A DNA stretch of 64,000 bases from Leptospira brenneri (GTDB lineage: Bacteria > Spirochaetota > Leptospiria > Leptospirales > Leptospiraceae). The position numbers were made by a program, and so were the translations under genes. The stretch is taken from contig NZ_NPDQ01000003.1 of the NCBI RefSeq assembly GCF_002812125.1, forward strand, positions 124,001 through 188,000, given 5' to 3'. This document shows, piece by piece, positions 1-10,709 of the stretch. Under the pieces are notes generated by a model. It was not told the origin of the DNA. It saw only the letters and a list, made by a program, of their open reading frames with translations, and did not search any database. Numbering within the stretch: position 1 is the stretch's first letter; the number at the start of each line of letters is the position of its first letter.

Positions 1-277
1 ATTTACGATTTGCATCTTCCAGTGATTTAATTTTGTCAAATGCGGACATTAGTTCATCGCGACTGAGGTTTGAGACCATTGAACTTGCTTGGACAGTTTC
101 TTTAGCTTCTCTTAGTTCCATTCTAGAGTAATCAATGATTTGTTCATACATACGAATGATTTCGTCTGCATTTGCTAATTCTTGTTCGTTTAGTCTAAGA
201 ACCTTTTCATAGCCTTTGATGATATCTGATTGGATTTTCAGTTTTTTAGTCAGTTCTTCTACCGTATCTTGTCCCAT
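1..277 (-). CDS. Partial coiled-coil hypothetical protein
   Basis: The reading frame opens with ATG (MGQDTVEELTKKLK) and stays open to the window edge, giving about 92 residues without a stop, so the C-terminus lies outside. The visible part is highly charged and rich in Glu, Lys, Leu and Ile at heptad-like spacing, as in a long helical coiled coil. There is no signal peptide or membrane segment in the visible part. Function is unknown. It is divergent from the tRNA-Ala and def genes. Confidence that it is coding is good because the frame is open with natural codon use, but the family cannot be named from this fragment. Confidence 0.7.
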   Translation of the reverse strand, partial: MGQDTVEELTKKLKIQSDIIKGYEKVLRLNEQELANADEIIRMYEQIIDYSRMELREAKETVQASSMVSNLSRDELMSAFDKIKSLEDANRK

Positions 278-352
278 AACGTCTCTGGTTCCTTAGCCAT
301 TTTGGGATTCTGTTGACAAGCAAACGCGGTCACCCACCTTGGATTAGCACAA

Positions 353-425
<73 letters not shown>

Positions 426-539
426 AAATCCCTCCCGAGATTTCAGCGTTCTAACCCTCCCCTGTCAAATTCTTTTTCGTTGGAACAGGAGATCACTTGA
501 TCAATCAGTGACCTTTTCCAATCTATTCCATATTAGATT

Positions 540-1079
540 ATGGCTGTTAGAAAAATCCTGAAGATTGGCAATCCCTTACTCCGTCAAACGAGCGAAGACG
601 TAACCGAATCCGAAATCCAAACCAAGGATTTCAAAAAACTGATTCGCGATATGTTTGAAACCATGCGTCATGCAGAAGGTGTGGGTCTTGCCGCACCCCA
701 AATTGGTGTGATGAAAAAATTGGTCGTCGTGGGTCAAGACGATGACAACGGTAGGTATCCAGGAACTCCTGAAGTTCCGAACCAAATCATCCTAAACCCA
801 GAAATCACTCCTCTTTCTCCTCCAGGAGAAGGGTTTTGGGAAGGTTGCCTTTCTGTTCCAGGGATGCGTGGTTTTGTAGAAAGACCCGATAAAATTCGAA
901 TGAAATGGAGAGATGAAAATTTCCAGGAACACGAAGAAATCATCGAAGGTTATCGTGCAATTGTTTTACAACATGAATGCGATCATTTATTCGGAGTACT
1001 CTACGTCGACCGACTCAAAAGTACAAAGTTATTCGGATATAATGAAGACATTGATACCGCAGGTAAGTTGTTAGATTAA
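540..1079 (+). CDS. def: Peptide deformylase
   Basis: Cytosolic metallo-hydrolase that removes the N-formyl group from nascent proteins. At 179 residues it has the usual length. All three family motifs are present: [10 protein letters not shown] (about residues 47-56), EGCLS (101-105, with the metal-ligand Cys) and HECDH (145-149, two metal-ligand His and the catalytic Glu). No strong Shine-Dalgarno is visible before the ATG, so leader details are uncertain. The RND transporter gene follows after 29 bases in the same direction and may be co-transcribed. Confidence 0.97.
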   Translation: MAVRKILKIGNPLLRQTSEDVTESEIQTKDFKKLIRDMFETMRHAEGVGLAAPQIGVMKKLVVVGQDDDNGRYPGTPEVPNQIILNPEITPLSPPGEGFWEGCLSVPGMRGFVERPDKIRMKWRDENFQEHEEIIEGYRAIVLQHECDHLFGVLYVDRLKSTKLFGYNEDIDTAGKLLD

Positions 1080-1108
1080 ATAGTTTTTTCTCTCCCTTTA
1101 GGAGTTAT

Positions 1109-4100
1109 ATGGGCACATCCATTGTTGAGTATTTTCTTTCGAAGAGTTTATTCGTAAACCTTCTTACATTCCTCATCCTCCTAGTGGGTGGGTTCACAGC
1201 GGCGACAATGAACCGAGAAGCTTTCCCCAATATCAATTTTGATATTGTCACGGTCACCTCAGTCTATCCAGGTGCGGCCCCTGCGGATGTAGAGAAGTTA
1301 GTTACCAAACCGTTAGAAGATGCAATCAAAGAAGTGGATGGAATTAAAGAATTTCGATCTGCTTCCCTGGAAAATCGTTCGGGAATTGTGATCACCATTG
1401 ACCCTAATACCAAAAACACACAAAAAGTCGTCGATGATCTAAAGTCAGCCATTGACCGAATCCAAGACTTACCAGAAGATGTAGAAGACCCGATTGTGAC
1501 AGAGATCACAACTGCAAGGCAACCGGTTATAGAAATCCACTTATCTTCTACGATTACAAACGACAAACCCCGACTTAGTGCAAAAGAGTTAAGAGACCAA
1601 GCAAAGATCTTAGAGGAAAAGTTAAAGGACTTACCGTCCGTCGCAAGAATCACCAAACGTGGTTGGCGAGAACGAGAAATGAAAGTGGATTTAGATCCTG
1701 ATAAATTGAAGGCTCTTTCTTTATCTTCCACTCAAGTCATCAATGCACTTAGACTTCGAAATATCAATTTCCCCGGCGGTAATATCAATGAACGTACAAG
1801 AGAAATTATTGTACGTACCGTAGGAGAATTTGATAGTGCAGAAGAAATTGAAAATGTTTTTGTTCGTTCCAATGATGCCGGACGTTCCGTACGAATAAGA
1901 GATGTAGCTCGGGTTACGGAAGGATTTGAAGACTCCGATTATTTAGACAAATCCAATGGAGACATTGCCATAGCTCTCACCGTCATCAAAAGAGAAAAAG
2001 CAGATGCGATTGCTGTGGTGGATGAATCCAAATTGGTTGTGGAAGAATTTATCAAAACCACTGGTGGATCAGTCAAACATGCCTTTGTCAACGATCTCTC
2101 CAAATACATCCGTAGACGACTCGGGGTTTTGACTTCCAATGCAGTTTCGGGACTCATTCTAGTAACAGCTTCCTTATTTGTGTTTCTCGGTTGGAGAATG
2201 GCTCTGATGACAGCCCTAGGGATTCCCATCTCCATCGCAATGACCTTCGTTGCCATGAATTATATGGGTCTCACTTTGAATTTAATTTCAATGATGGGAC
2301 TCATCATTGTTGTTGGAATTCTCGTGGATGATGCCATCATCATTTGTGAAAACGTCTATCGCCACTTGGAACTAGGAGAAGAACCCTTTGAAGCAGCCAT
2401 GCGAGGAACAAGCGAAGTACTAGCGCCGGTCACAGCGACAGTCACCACAACCATTGCAGCTTTTGGACCCATGCTTTTTATGACGGGGATCTTTGGAAAG
2501 TTTATCCACTCCATCCCTCTCGTTGTCATTCTCTCTTTATGTAGCTCCTTATTTGAAGCCTTCTTTATGCTACCTTCTCACTTGTACGATGTGAGTAAAA
2601 CCACCGATATGAAGGGCGAAGTCAAAGAAGAATCACATTGGTTTGTTAAGTTTAAAGAAAATACATACTTACCTCTTCTTGCTTTTGCTTTAAAAAATCG
2701 ATGGAAGATGGTCGGTCTTCTGATGGGGCTTTTTGTCTTTTCGATTGCCATCCAAGTGAAATTTGGAAAATTCAAACTTTTTCCGGGTGCCATTGAAACC
2801 TTTCAAATTAGAGTCACTGCAGAAACAGGCCTAAAATTAGAAGAAACTGATCGGTTCATTCGTGCGATTGAAGATGCCGTGGGGAAACTCCCGGATGGAG
2901 AAGTAGAAAATTATATTTCACGAGTGGGAATCATCCAAAAAGATCCCAACGACCCATTCACAAAACGTGGAAAAAATTATGCACAAGTGATGGTGTATTT
3001 AACCCCTGATGACAACAGAGAAAGGTCCACTGAAAAGATCATCGAAGTAGTCCGCCAAAACACCAAATTCATGTTAAATGAAAGAGCCTTACTCCAACTA
3101 GAAGAAAAACTGGCAAAAGAAAATATAAACCAAGAGCAAGGAACGAGTCTTCCAAACTCTGATCTTCCTGCAGAATTCCTTCCCTTAAAAGGAAAACTTG
3201 TTAATTTGGAATTTGAGAAACTCGCAGGTGGTCCTCCTGTAGGAAAACCTGTTGCCATCGAAATCAAAGGGGATGATTTTGCCACCTTACTTAAGATTGG
3301 TGCTGAGTTCAAAACAGCTCTCGCTAAAATCAATGGAGTCACAGATATCGGGGACGATTTTAATGAAGGAAAAGATGAGATCAGAGTTTCTGTAGATGGA
3401 TCCCTTGCCTCTTTTGCAGGAGTCAGTGTTCAATCTGTTTCTCTTGCGATTAACACTGCCTTACAAGGAACCGTATCTACTAAGATCAAACGTGCTGATG
3501 AAGAGGTTGATGTGCGGGTTCGTTTTCCCGAAGAATATAGAGCTTCCCTCGCCCACTTAAACAAAGTATATGTAAATAATCTTACGGGAAATTTAATTCC
3601 AGTTTCTCGACTTACCAGTTATGATCGAAATCCTGGACGTGCTTCAATCAATCACTTGGACGGGAAACGCCTCTTAACAGTGACATCAAATATTGATGAA
3701 ACCGTTTCCACCTCCAGACAAGTAAATTTAGAAGCGAAAAAACTCACAGAAGGAATCATCAATAAATATCCAGGATATTCGGTTCGGTTTTCCGGCGAGA
3801 ACAAAGACACGGAAGAATCGATGGCATCTTTAGGGAGAGCATTTCTTGTGGGACTACTCATCATCTACATGATCCTTGCTTCTCTATTTCGTTCTCTTGC
3901 ACAACCACTCATCGTGATGAGTGCGATTCCTTTTGCTGTGATTGGAGTGATTTTTGCTTTTTTACTCCATGGCCAACCATTTTCCTTCTTAGCATTCCTC
4001 GGGATCATTGGACTTGCGGGAGTAGTTGTCAACGACTCCATTGTTCTTGTGGATTGTGCCAACCAACTTCGTCTGGAGGACCCAAGTAAGTCCACTTTTG

Positions 4101-4363
4101 ATTTACTTGTCGAGGCAGGAAGTATTCGCCTAAGAGCCGTAATACTAACGACAGTCACAACGGTTCTCGGGCTTTTACCAACGGCTTATGGAATTGGCGG
4201 AAAGGATCCTTTCCTTGTACCAATGGCATTGGCATTTGGATGGGGGCTCGCTTTTGCGACATTTATCACCCTAATTATGGTACCAGTATTCTATTTAAAT
4301 CTTTACACATTTAAAGATTGGATTATGGCAAAATTTCAGTCGAGAAAGAAACGATATGTTTAA
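1109..4363 (+). CDS. RND-family efflux transporter, HAE1/AcrB-like permease
   Basis: Inner-membrane proton-driven RND permease of 1084 residues, the full family length. It has an N-terminal TM helix (about 13-35), a first large periplasmic porter loop starting with the [15 protein letters not shown] segment, and a central TM block. The TM4 motif [17 protein letters not shown] holds the paired proton-relay Asp residues. A second periplasmic loop and a second TM block end with the [15 protein letters not shown] repeat. TTTAGGAG precedes the ATG. No membrane-fusion or outer-membrane partner lies in the window, so the substrate is unknown. It converges on the deacetylase-like gene with only 3 bases between stop codons. 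Confidence 0.93.
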   Translation: MGTSIVEYFLSKSLFVNLLTFLILLVGGFTAATMNREAFPNINFDIVTVTSVYPGAAPADVEKLVTKPLEDAIKEVDGIKEFRSASLENRSGIVITIDPNTKNTQKVVDDLKSAIDRIQDLPEDVEDPIVTEITTARQPVIEIHLSSTITNDKPRLSAKELRDQAKILEEKLKDLPSVARITKRGWREREMKVDLDPDKLKALSLSSTQVINALRLRNINFPGGNINERTREIIVRTVGEFDSAEEIENVFVRSNDAGRSVRIRDVARVTEGFEDSDYLDKSNGDIAIALTVIKREKADAIAVVDESKLVVEEFIKTTGGSVKHAFVNDLSKYIRRRLGVLTSNAVSGLILVTASLFVFLGWRMALMTALGIPISIAMTFVAMNYMGLTLNLISMMGLIIVVGILVDDAIIICENVYRHLELGEEPFEAAMRGTSEVLAPVTATVTTTIAAFGPMLFMTGIFGKFIHSIPLVVILSLCSSLFEAFFMLPSHLYDVSKTTDMKGEVKEESHWFVKFKENTYLPLLAFALKNRWKMVGLLMGLFVFSIAIQVKFGKFKLFPGAIETFQIRVTAETGLKLEETDRFIRAIEDAVGKLPDGEVENYISRVGIIQKDPNDPFTKRGKNYAQVMVYLTPDDNRERSTEKIIEVVRQNTKFMLNERALLQLEEKLAKENINQEQGTSLPNSDLPAEFLPLKGKLVNLEFEKLAGGPPVGKPVAIEIKGDDFATLLKIGAEFKTALAKINGVTDIGDDFNEGKDEIRVSVDGSLASFAGVSVQSVSLAINTALQGTVSTKIKRADEEVDVRVRFPEEYRASLAHLNKVYVNNLTGNLIPVSRLTSYDRNPGRASINHLDGKRLLTVTSNIDETVSTSRQVNLEAKKLTEGIINKYPGYSVRFSGENKDTEESMASLGRAFLVGLLIIYMILASLFRSLAQPLIVMSAIPFAVIGVIFAFLLHGQPFSFLAFLGIIGLAGVVVNDSIVLVDCANQLRLEDPSKSTFDLLVEAGSIRLRAVILTTVTTVLGLLPTAYGIGGKDPFLVPMALAFGWGLAFATFITLIMVPVFYLNLYTFKDWIMAKFQSRKKRYV

Positions 4364-4366
4364 GGA

Positions 4367-5557
4367 CTAATCCTTTTTATCATTTAAAACTTCTGACAAG
4401 GTGACAAATTTATATCCTTTTTCTTTCATACGCTCAATGAAAGTGGGAAGGATATAAATTAATTTATCAAACTTTCTTGGTCCACCCAAATGCATTAGAA
4501 TGATGGCACCGTTCATTCCGTTCGAATCAGCTTTTTCCCAGTTTTCCAAGAAAGTTAATGTTTCCTCTCCCGTTTTGTAGTGAGGATTTCGAACCACTTC
4601 CTTTTTCCCTTTGGACGTTTTTTTATAAAGGAATTGTTTACTGATATAGTCCGGCAAATCAAGAGAACCTTTTGAATTATTTGACCACATGATATGGTCC
4701 GTATAACCAAGACTTGCATGAGCATCTAAAATCAATTGGCTGAGAGCACCATAAGGCAAACGGTAGTATTTCTTTAACTCTTGCTTGGTGAGTGAATGAT
4801 AAATATCCTCTACTCTTTTTAACTCTTCTGCCATTCGAGGTAAGTCAAGAACTGATTTAGAAAGGTATTCAAGAACCGTTCTTTTTTTTAAGGAGGTTTC
4901 TGTCACCGATCGTTGGTAATTAAAATGAGACCAGGTATGGTTTCCAAATTCCACTGATCCGGTTTTGGCCATTTTTTTAATATAATCTAAATTATTACGA
5001 ATGAAAAAAGATCCATTGATATCAGAAGGTCTTTCATTCGAAAGAAAGAGTGTCACTTTGATTTTATGTTCTTTGATATAATTGTACAGAACAGGAAGTT
5101 CTTCTCCTGTTGCTAAATCAAAGGTAAGAGCAATTTCTTTTTGAGATTCGTTTCCCCTCAGGATATTACGACCTTTGGTATTCTGACTTACCTCTTTTAG
5201 AAATTGGATATTTTCTTCGACTTGTTTGGCAAGTTCTGTATCAGGTTCTGCATCACCGGCAAGAGCATTTTCTTCCCTTAACTGCTCTTGGTACATAAGC
5301 GAAAAAAGTGATTGTTCGAGTTCTCTTAAGTTCTTTTCTTTTTCTTTGACTTCGGTCTCAAGTTTGCTCACACTAAAACTTAGATAAAGTAAATACCCAC
5401 AAAGAACAAGGACGGTGACCCCAACGAAAGTTAAGGCAGAAACAAACGCAAACTTTCTTAACTTTTTTGCAAATAATCTGTCTTTCTCGATGTCCTGGGA
5501 AAGTTCATGAACGATATCTTGAATTTCCTTTTCTTCGTTTGTCGGATCGAGGGACAT
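4367..5557 (-). CDS. Membrane-anchored polysaccharide deacetylase-like protein
   Basis: 396 residues: a cytoplasmic charged N-terminus, one TM helix (about 46-68), a coiled-coil stretch (about 70-105), then a NodB-type polysaccharide deacetylase domain facing outward. Visible motifs are the strand ALTFDL (motif 1), NHTWSHFNY (motif 2, HxxxH metal ligands) and ILMHLGGP near the end (motif 5 His). Motif 1 normally reads TFDD; here the second Asp, a metal ligand in the family, is Leu. The enzyme may therefore be inactive or use a different ligand. The likely role is modification of cell-wall or surface glycan. It is convergent with the RND gene. Confidence 0.8.
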   Translation of the reverse strand: MSLDPTNEEKEIQDIVHELSQDIEKDRLFAKKLRKFAFVSALTFVGVTVLVLCGYLLYLSFSVSKLETEVKEKEKNLRELEQSLFSLMYQEQLREENALAGDAEPDTELAKQVEENIQFLKEVSQNTKGRNILRGNESQKEIALTFDLATGEELPVLYNYIKEHKIKVTLFLSNERPSDINGSFFIRNNLDYIKKMAKTGSVEFGNHTWSHFNYQRSVTETSLKKRTVLEYLSKSVLDLPRMAEELKRVEDIYHSLTKQELKKYYRLPYGALSQLILDAHASLGYTDHIMWSNNSKGSLDLPDYISKQFLYKKTSKGKKEVVRNPHYKTGEETLTFLENWEKADSNGMNGAIILMHLGGPRKFDKLIYILPTFIERMKEKGYKFVTLSEVLNDKKD

Positions 5558-5627
5558 GAGGGTATGGCTTTTCCTTACTACCTAATATCGGATATGGATC
5601 AGTCGTTCTAAAAGCCTAACCATCTCT

Positions 5628-6854
5628 TTAAGTCTTTATCTTTAAAAATTTTCCCTTCTTCCCTTGGCGGATCAGGTATTCCTTTCCCTTTTCCAAAGCA
5701 AGGGAAGGATCAGTGATTTTTTCCTCATCTAGATACAAACCACCGGCCTGAACAAGCCTACGCCCTTCGGAAACACTCGGGATGAATTTCAACTGGGAGA
5801 GAACATAAACAAGAAGCGGAGGTTTTTCTGCAAAATAAGAAGAGTCGAGAGTTTCTGTTGGAATCTCATCTGGAAGTGCTCTGTTTTTGGTATTGTGAAT
5901 GGCAGTCCACTCTTCCACGGCTTTTCTATTTTCTTCTGACGGATGAAGCTGGTCCATGATTAGGAGAGCCAGTTCCGTTTTGACTTCCTTAGGATGGAGA
6001 GATTTGGAACGAATCCCCTCCTTCCTTTTTTCCATTTCCGAAAGCGGAAGGTCAGTCAAAAGTTCAAAATAATTCCACATGAGATCATCCGAAATCGACA
6101 TGACTTTGCCGTACATATCAATTGGCTTTTCAGTCACTCCCACATAGTTTCCGAGGGACTTGGACATTTTTTTAACACCATCAAGACCAACAAGTAGTGG
6201 CAAAGTAATGACAGACTGAGGTTTTTGTCCGTATTCTCTTTGTAAGTCACGACCAACTAACATATTAAATTTTTGGTCGGTTCCTCCAAGTTCTACATCG
6301 GCTTTCATCGCAACAGAATCATACCCTTGGACAAGCGGGTATAAAAATTCAATCATGGAAATGGGAGTTCCAGCTTTATGACGTTTGGTGAAGTCATCTC
6401 TTTCTAACATTCTAGAAACGGTGTATTTGGATGTTAAAACTAAAACATCTTCAAACTTCATCTCCGAACACCAATGGGAGTTATACATAATTTTTGTTTT
6501 TTGAGAATCTAGAATTTTAAAAACTTGGTTTTGGTAGGTTTTGGAATTTTCTAAAACTTCTTCTTTGGAAAGACGTTTTCTCGTTTCTGACTTTCCTGTT
6601 GGATCTCCAATCATCGCAGTAAAATCGCCAAGCATAAAACAAACCTCGTGTCCAAGGTCTTGAAAGTGTTTTAGTTTTCGTAACAATACAAAATGACCCA
6701 AATGTAAATCAGGAGCTGTAGGATCAAAACCGGCTTTGATGGTAAGGGAAGGTTTTGATTTCAATTTTTCGAGTAGTTCTGCTTCGCTAATGATCTCGAC
6801 AGTACCTCGGCGAATGGTATCTAATTCTTGGTTCAATTCTCTTTCAGTTTTCAT
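5628..6854 (-). CDS. tyrS: Tyrosine--tRNA ligase
   Basis: Class I aminoacyl-tRNA synthetase charging tRNA-Tyr in the cytosol. It is 408 residues, the family length. The HIGH-equivalent is HLGHF (about 52-56), following the [15 protein letters not shown] context typical of TyrS. The KMSKS loop is exact ([10 protein letters not shown], about 230). The C-terminal 60 residues form an S4-like RNA-binding domain ([21 protein letters not shown]). It starts with ATG (MKTEREL). It is a single gene divergent from glpD. Confidence 0.97.
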   Translation of the reverse strand: MKTERELNQELDTIRRGTVEIISEAELLEKLKSKPSLTIKAGFDPTAPDLHLGHFVLLRKLKHFQDLGHEVCFMLGDFTAMIGDPTGKSETRKRLSKEEVLENSKTYQNQVFKILDSQKTKIMYNSHWCSEMKFEDVLVLTSKYTVSRMLERDDFTKRHKAGTPISMIEFLYPLVQGYDSVAMKADVELGGTDQKFNMLVGRDLQREYGQKPQSVITLPLLVGLDGVKKMSKSLGNYVGVTEKPIDMYGKVMSISDDLMWNYFELLTDLPLSEMEKRKEGIRSKSLHPKEVKTELALLIMDQLHPSEENRKAVEEWTAIHNTKNRALPDEIPTETLDSSYFAEKPPLLVYVLSQLKFIPSVSEGRRLVQAGGLYLDEEKITDPSLALEKGKEYLIRQGKKGKFLKIKT

Positions 6855-6951
6855 AACAAATTCAAAAATTTTCGATGGTCGAAATGGTGACTTTTGACAA
6901 TACTAACCGTAGAATCTCTATAGGCAACCACCAAAGTACGTAAAAACCCTT

Positions 6952-8559
6952 ATGAATCATTTAGATGAAAGAAAACAAACGCTAAAACAATTAGAATCAA
7001 CTGGCTACGATGTCTTAGTACTCGGCGGAGGGGCAACTGGATCCGGCACTGCTCTGGATGCTAGTTTGCGGGGATACAAAGTCGCCCTTTTAGAAAAACA
7101 AGATTTCTCTGCAGGAACTAGTTCTCGTTCTACAAAACTCATCCATGGTGGGGTTCGGTATTTGGCTCAGTTCCATTTTAAATTGATTTACGAAGCGTTG
7201 TCAGAAAGAAAACGCCTCCTTTTCAATGCACCGCATCTCGTAAAACCTTTGCAGTTTGTTTTACCAACATATGTTTGGTGGGAAAAACCTTTTTTCTCCA
7301 TTGGACTCACAATGTATGATATCCTTGCCGGAAGGTCTGTAGTTCCAGGACACGAAAGGATCTCAAAAGCTACGGCGATCGATTATTTTGCCTCCATCAA
7401 AAAAGAAAAACTGAGAGGTGGAATTTCTTATTATGATGCGCAGTTCAACGACTCAAGACTCAATGTCACTACCATCCGCGCTGCCAAAGAAAATGGAGCG
7501 GATATACTTTCACGAATGGAAGTGGTATCTTTTTTGAAAGATTCTAATGGAAAAATCATTGGTGTTACTGCAAAAGATCTCATCACAAAAAAGAAAATTA
7601 ACATCAAAGCAAAAGTAGTCGCAAACACCACCGGAGTTTGGATTGATTCCTTAAGAAAACTAGATGATCCCAAGGCAGAAAATGTCCTGGCACCAAGCCA
7701 AGGAATCCACCTTGTCTTTGATAAAACAAAGTTACCTTGTCGTACGGCAATGATCATTCCGAAAACTGCAGATGGACGAGTGGTATTTGTCATCCCTTGG
7801 GAAGGGAAGGTCCTTCTCGGAACCACCGACACAGCCATTCAAAAAATTGAAGAAGAACCACTACCTTTGCAGTCGGAAGTGGAATTTTTATTAAAAACAG
7901 GAAATGATTATTTAGATACCAAATTAACCAAAGATGATATTGAATCTGTGTTTTCTGGCCTTCGTCCTCTGATCTCCACTGGAGGTAAAAAAGATACAAA
8001 GTCGATTTCGAGAGAAGAAGCCATTCTTGTATCAAACTCTGGTCTTGTGACCATGTCTGGAGGTAAGTGGTCTACCTTTCGTAAAATGGCAGAAGACCTG
8101 ACGGATAAGCTAATTTCCGTAGGAAACCTAGCCAAAAAAATGAAATGTGTTACCGCAAGTTTTGCTTTCCCAGGAGCGGATGGATATTCCAAACACTTAG
8201 TAGCAAAAATCCAAACCATGTATGATCTTTCTTATGAAACAGCAGTTCGTCTGGTGGATGCTTATGGTGGAGAAGTTTCCTTTATCCTCGGCAAAAATCC
8301 TAAGGAAATCAAAAAAGGATCTGGATACTTTCTAGAAGAAATCAAACATTTTGTGAAAAAGGAATTTGCTCTTTCTGTTACTGATGTCCTTTCTCGAAGA
8401 TGGCGAGTTGTCTTTTTGGATTTAAAATTAGCGGAGTCTTTAGCAAGTCCTGTGGCTAATGCCCTTGCAAAAGAACTTGGTTGGAAGGATACGGAGAAAA
8501 AGGCATCCTTAAATGAACTCACGAGTCATATCAAGGATTTAAAGAAAACAATCGCATAA
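6952..8559 (+). CDS. glpD: Aerobic glycerol-3-phosphate dehydrogenase (FAD)
   Basis: Membrane-associated flavoenzyme oxidising sn-glycerol 3-phosphate to dihydroxyacetone phosphate and passing electrons to quinone. It is 535 residues. The N-terminal dinucleotide-binding motif is LGGGATGSGTALDA (about 24-37), followed by the diagnostic GTSSRSTKLIHGGVRYL segment. The C-terminal region (about 395-510) matches the helical cap of the family. No glycerol kinase or transporter lies next to it. No clear ribosome-binding site is seen before the ATG. It may feed glycerol from lipid breakdown into central metabolism. Confidence 0.95.
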   Translation: MNHLDERKQTLKQLESTGYDVLVLGGGATGSGTALDASLRGYKVALLEKQDFSAGTSSRSTKLIHGGVRYLAQFHFKLIYEALSERKRLLFNAPHLVKPLQFVLPTYVWWEKPFFSIGLTMYDILAGRSVVPGHERISKATAIDYFASIKKEKLRGGISYYDAQFNDSRLNVTTIRAAKENGADILSRMEVVSFLKDSNGKIIGVTAKDLITKKKINIKAKVVANTTGVWIDSLRKLDDPKAENVLAPSQGIHLVFDKTKLPCRTAMIIPKTADGRVVFVIPWEGKVLLGTTDTAIQKIEEEPLPLQSEVEFLLKTGNDYLDTKLTKDDIESVFSGLRPLISTGGKKDTKSISREEAILVSNSGLVTMSGGKWSTFRKMAEDLTDKLISVGNLAKKMKCVTASFAFPGADGYSKHLVAKIQTMYDLSYETAVRLVDAYGGEVSFILGKNPKEIKKGSGYFLEEIKHFVKKEFALSVTDVLSRRWRVVFLDLKLAESLASPVANALAKELGWKDTEKKASLNELTSHIKDLKKTIA

Positions 8560-8713
8560 CAGAAATATGCTACCAGAACGTTAAAAGCAGCATATTCAAA
8601 CAGCTGACTCAATCTACGATAGGTAGGTTTGCTTAGAAATAGTAAACTTACCTCTATTTAATTAAACCCGACAAATCAATGCCGAATACATGAAAGAGAT
8701 GCAATTAAAAATA

Positions 8714-8863
8714 TCACTTCTTTGATGCTGGCTGTGGAGGTGGGGGTGTATTTGGCTTAGCACTGGAGGAGACAATATTTTTAATATTTCCTTTCATTAT
8801 ACCTTCTGTAATTGGCTTCAATTGACCATTATAAGCACTTGCAGTTTTCTTATTCTCAGACAT
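8714..8863 (-). CDS. 49-residue Pro-tailed small protein downstream of DUF6338-like gene
   Basis: A complete small frame begins with ATG (MSENKKTASAYNG) and ends KPNTPPPPQPASKK before TGA. It starts 14 bases after the stop of the DUF6338-like gene in the same direction, which suggests one transcript. The protein has no membrane segment. It has a polar N-terminal half with GIMKGNIKNIVSSS, then a Pro-rich tail ending in two Lys. I recognise no family. Coding status rests on position, a clean ATG and biased composition, so confidence is moderate. Confidence 0.55.
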   Translation of the reverse strand: MSENKKTASAYNGQLKPITEGIMKGNIKNIVSSSAKPNTPPPPQPASKK

Positions 8864-8877
8864 ATGGCTTCTCGACC

Positions 8878-9549
8878 TCAATAAAACGGTTGTTCTATAG
8901 AATACATACCATCGGTTAATGATAAGTATACTGAATTTAGAGTGTAAAGAACTTTTCTACCACTCAAAGAATAGACTGACACATCTGATAAAAATAGCTC
9001 TCTTTTCGATCCAGAGTCGGAAAAAGCCTCAATTTTTCCAAAATAAGTTAGGGATTGGTTATAATCCCTAATCCAAACCCATTCAACATTATCAGAATTC
9101 AAATAGTGAGACCAAATATCGTCGTCCCCAGATTTATTGGTAATGTGCAAAACCCTATTTGCAAAACGTAAAAGGATTTTCCGCTGGTAAACGTAAGTAT
9201 AAAGGAAAGAAGATAAAATGGCAATTACTGAACTATAGAATATTTCCTCCGAATTCACAACAAAGGTACGATCAACTAAACTTTCCCAGAGACCAACAAA
9301 TAGTCTTCCATCATGAATATAACCTTCAGGAACTCCGAAAAATATGTGCAATGAAATTTTTACCGCGTGAACCAGCTGGTAAAAAACTTCTAAGATCATG
9401 TAGTTTGATAATCCAAAAACTGCGGATAATACAAAAAAATAGAAATTTGTATATTCTTTATGTGTACTTAAATAGCGAAATAATAGCGTCGTTAAAAATC
9501 CTGGAGTTAAAACGATTATTATCCGTATCGCTAGATCCGAAATTTCCAT
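8878..9549 (-). CDS. DUF6338-like membrane protein
   Basis: 223 residues. An N-terminal TM helix (about 7-25) contains the TPGFLTTLLFRYL segment. A second hydrophobic stretch (about 33-60) and a third (about 105-122) are followed by a soluble C-terminal domain. That domain starts near VWIRDYNQSLTYFGKIEAFSD and ends with strands about IYSIEQPFY-like aromatic residues. The layout of N-terminal membrane helices plus a small beta-rich 'WVRV...GWV.S.S' domain resembles DUF6338 proteins, of unknown function. No Shine-Dalgarno is seen. A small Pro-rich protein follows after 14 bases. The gene sits between glpD and a lipoprotein gene, which looks like an accessory insertion point. Confidence 0.7.
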   Translation of the reverse strand: MEISDLAIRIIIVLTPGFLTTLLFRYLSTHKEYTNFYFFVLSAVFGLSNYMILEVFYQLVHAVKISLHIFFGVPEGYIHDGRLFVGLWESLVDRTFVVNSEEIFYSSVIAILSSFLYTYVYQRKILLRFANRVLHITNKSGDDDIWSHYLNSDNVEWVWIRDYNQSLTYFGKIEAFSDSGSKRELFLSDVSVYSLSGRKVLYTLNSVYLSLTDGMYSIEQPFY

Positions 9550-9590
9550 TTCACGATCATTAGAAGTATAAATAATATTTCAAGTCATTT

Positions 9591-9603
9591 TCGCATAATG
9601 CGA
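9591..9603. promoter_or_regulatory. 13-nt palindrome TCGCATAATGCGA
   Basis: This perfect palindrome with a single central base lies 42 bases upstream of the DUF6338-like start codon and 18 bases beyond the stop of the lipoprotein gene read from the same strand. It could be an operator for the downstream pair or a short hairpin ending the lipoprotein transcript. There is no T-run, so a classic intrinsic terminator is unlikely. Confidence 0.35.
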
Positions 9604-9620
9604 TTTATACGATATTGCCC

Positions 9621-10709
9621 CTATTTTGGTTTGGGAAGTTCGTAATGATAAAAAGTTCTTCCCGATTCTTTTTCTTTTAAGACAAGTAAGTAATGTGTTT
9701 TAGGGTTAAATACTTCAGAAAACTTGGTTCCCAGTTTGGTTTTGAAGTTTTCATAGTCTTCATCACCCACCTCGGCTCGTTTAAAAATCCAAGAGATATT
9801 TCTTTCAATCCCACCCCCATCATAATAACTTAAGTTTAACTCCAAACCTTCTTCTGAAGATTGAAGGATGGTATAAGTCCCCACAATGGATGGCAAAAAT
9901 CCAAGAGGGTCTCCTTCCCCATACATTTCCGAAAAACTAAAGGTTTGATCAGATTTAAAGAATACAGGTAAGATCGTTCCTTGGTCATAGAAGGATATGG
10001 TGCCTTTTTCATTGGCTAAAACCAATTGTTTGAATCCAGAATAATGCCTTTCCGCTTTTCCAAATTGTTCGATGGTGCGTTTGATTTTATCAAAAGAAAC
10101 CCAAGGATAAGAAACAAAACTTTCTTTTTGGATTTCTCCAAACTGAATCTCTGAAATACAAACCCGACCAGTAGAACCAAGTCCATAGGTTTCTAAAATT
10201 TCCAAACGAATGACATTCCCTTGGAACTTGGAATCCAAATCCAAAATCTGAAATCCCGATTTTCCAAATTTGGGTTTGTTTACTTCCAAATCCAAGGTCG
10301 AACCGATTTTCAATTTTGATTTGAAATCATCACTTTCCATCTCAAAAGAAGTGATTCGAAGTTTCTTTACCGCATCATTCAATTTCAAATCATTTGCAGA
10401 TCTATGAAAACCATTAAACATTCGTAAGGCGTAGAATTGCGAATATGATTTTAAATATAAAGTAAAACCAGAACCCATTTCTTTTGCATTGGCACAAAAT
10501 GCAGTCGTCAGTTTGTCATCCAAAGCAAATTCGGGACTAAACCTCCACGGTTCTTCTGGATTTACTTGTCCGAGACTTTGGGTTCTTAGATAGTCTAACT
10601 GTTTTTCTGAAGCCTTACATTGGAGGACAAATGAGAAAAAAAGAAGAGAGAACGATACAAGAAAATGATTTGCTACCGAATGAAAAAAGAGAAGGAGAAT
10701 ATGATTGGT
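9621..10709 (-). CDS. Probable lipoprotein with NADase-type glycan-binding-like domain; start unresolved
   Basis: The certain part begins at a TTG near 10523 (300 residues), but the same frame is open back to a stop at 10710-10712. The extra segment encodes a hydrophobic leader ending SLLFFSFVLQCKASEK, a good lipoprotein signal with Cys at 10617-10619. No ATG, GTG, TTG or CTG exists in that leader; only an ATT at 10698-10700. An ATG at 10717-10719 is in another frame. The body contains FYALRMFNGFHRSANDL and ..KKLRITSFEM, matching the LRI-NGY-KS pattern of the NADase-type glycan-binding (discoidin-like) domain frequent in leptospires. It is probably an outer-envelope lipoprotein; ligand unknown. 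Confidence 0.65.
   Translation of the reverse strand, partial: TNHILLLFFHSVANHFLVSFSLLFFSFVLQCKASEKQLDYLRTQSLGQVNPEEPWRFSPEFALDDKLTTAFCANAKEMGSGFTLYLKSYSQFYALRMFNGFHRSANDLKLNDAVKKLRITSFEMESDDFKSKLKIGSTLDLEVNKPKFGKSGFQILDLDSKFQGNVIRLEILETYGLGSTGRVCISEIQFGEIQKESFVSYPWVSFDKIKRTIEQFGKAERHYSGFKQLVLANEKGTISFYDQGTILPVFFKSDQTFSFSEMYGEGDPLGFLPSIVGTYTILQSSEEGLELNLSYYDGGGIERNISWIFKRAEVGDEDYENFKTKLGTKFSEVFNPKTHYLLVLKEKESGRTFYHYELPKPK

Noticed and set aside
313..346. TTGACA before tRNA-Ala as its promoter
   Set aside because: The nearest -10-like GGATTA leaves a spacer of 22 bases, too long for a confident sigma-70 promoter.
3865..4158. Antisense open frame inside the RND transporter gene
   Set aside because: Lies wholly within a conserved coding region; composition is that of a shadow frame.
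8574..8659. Hairpins downstream of glpD (AATATGCT/AGCATATT and GGTAGGTTT/AAACTTACC)
   Set aside because: Stems are short or imperfect with large loops and no T-run, so I did not list them as terminators.
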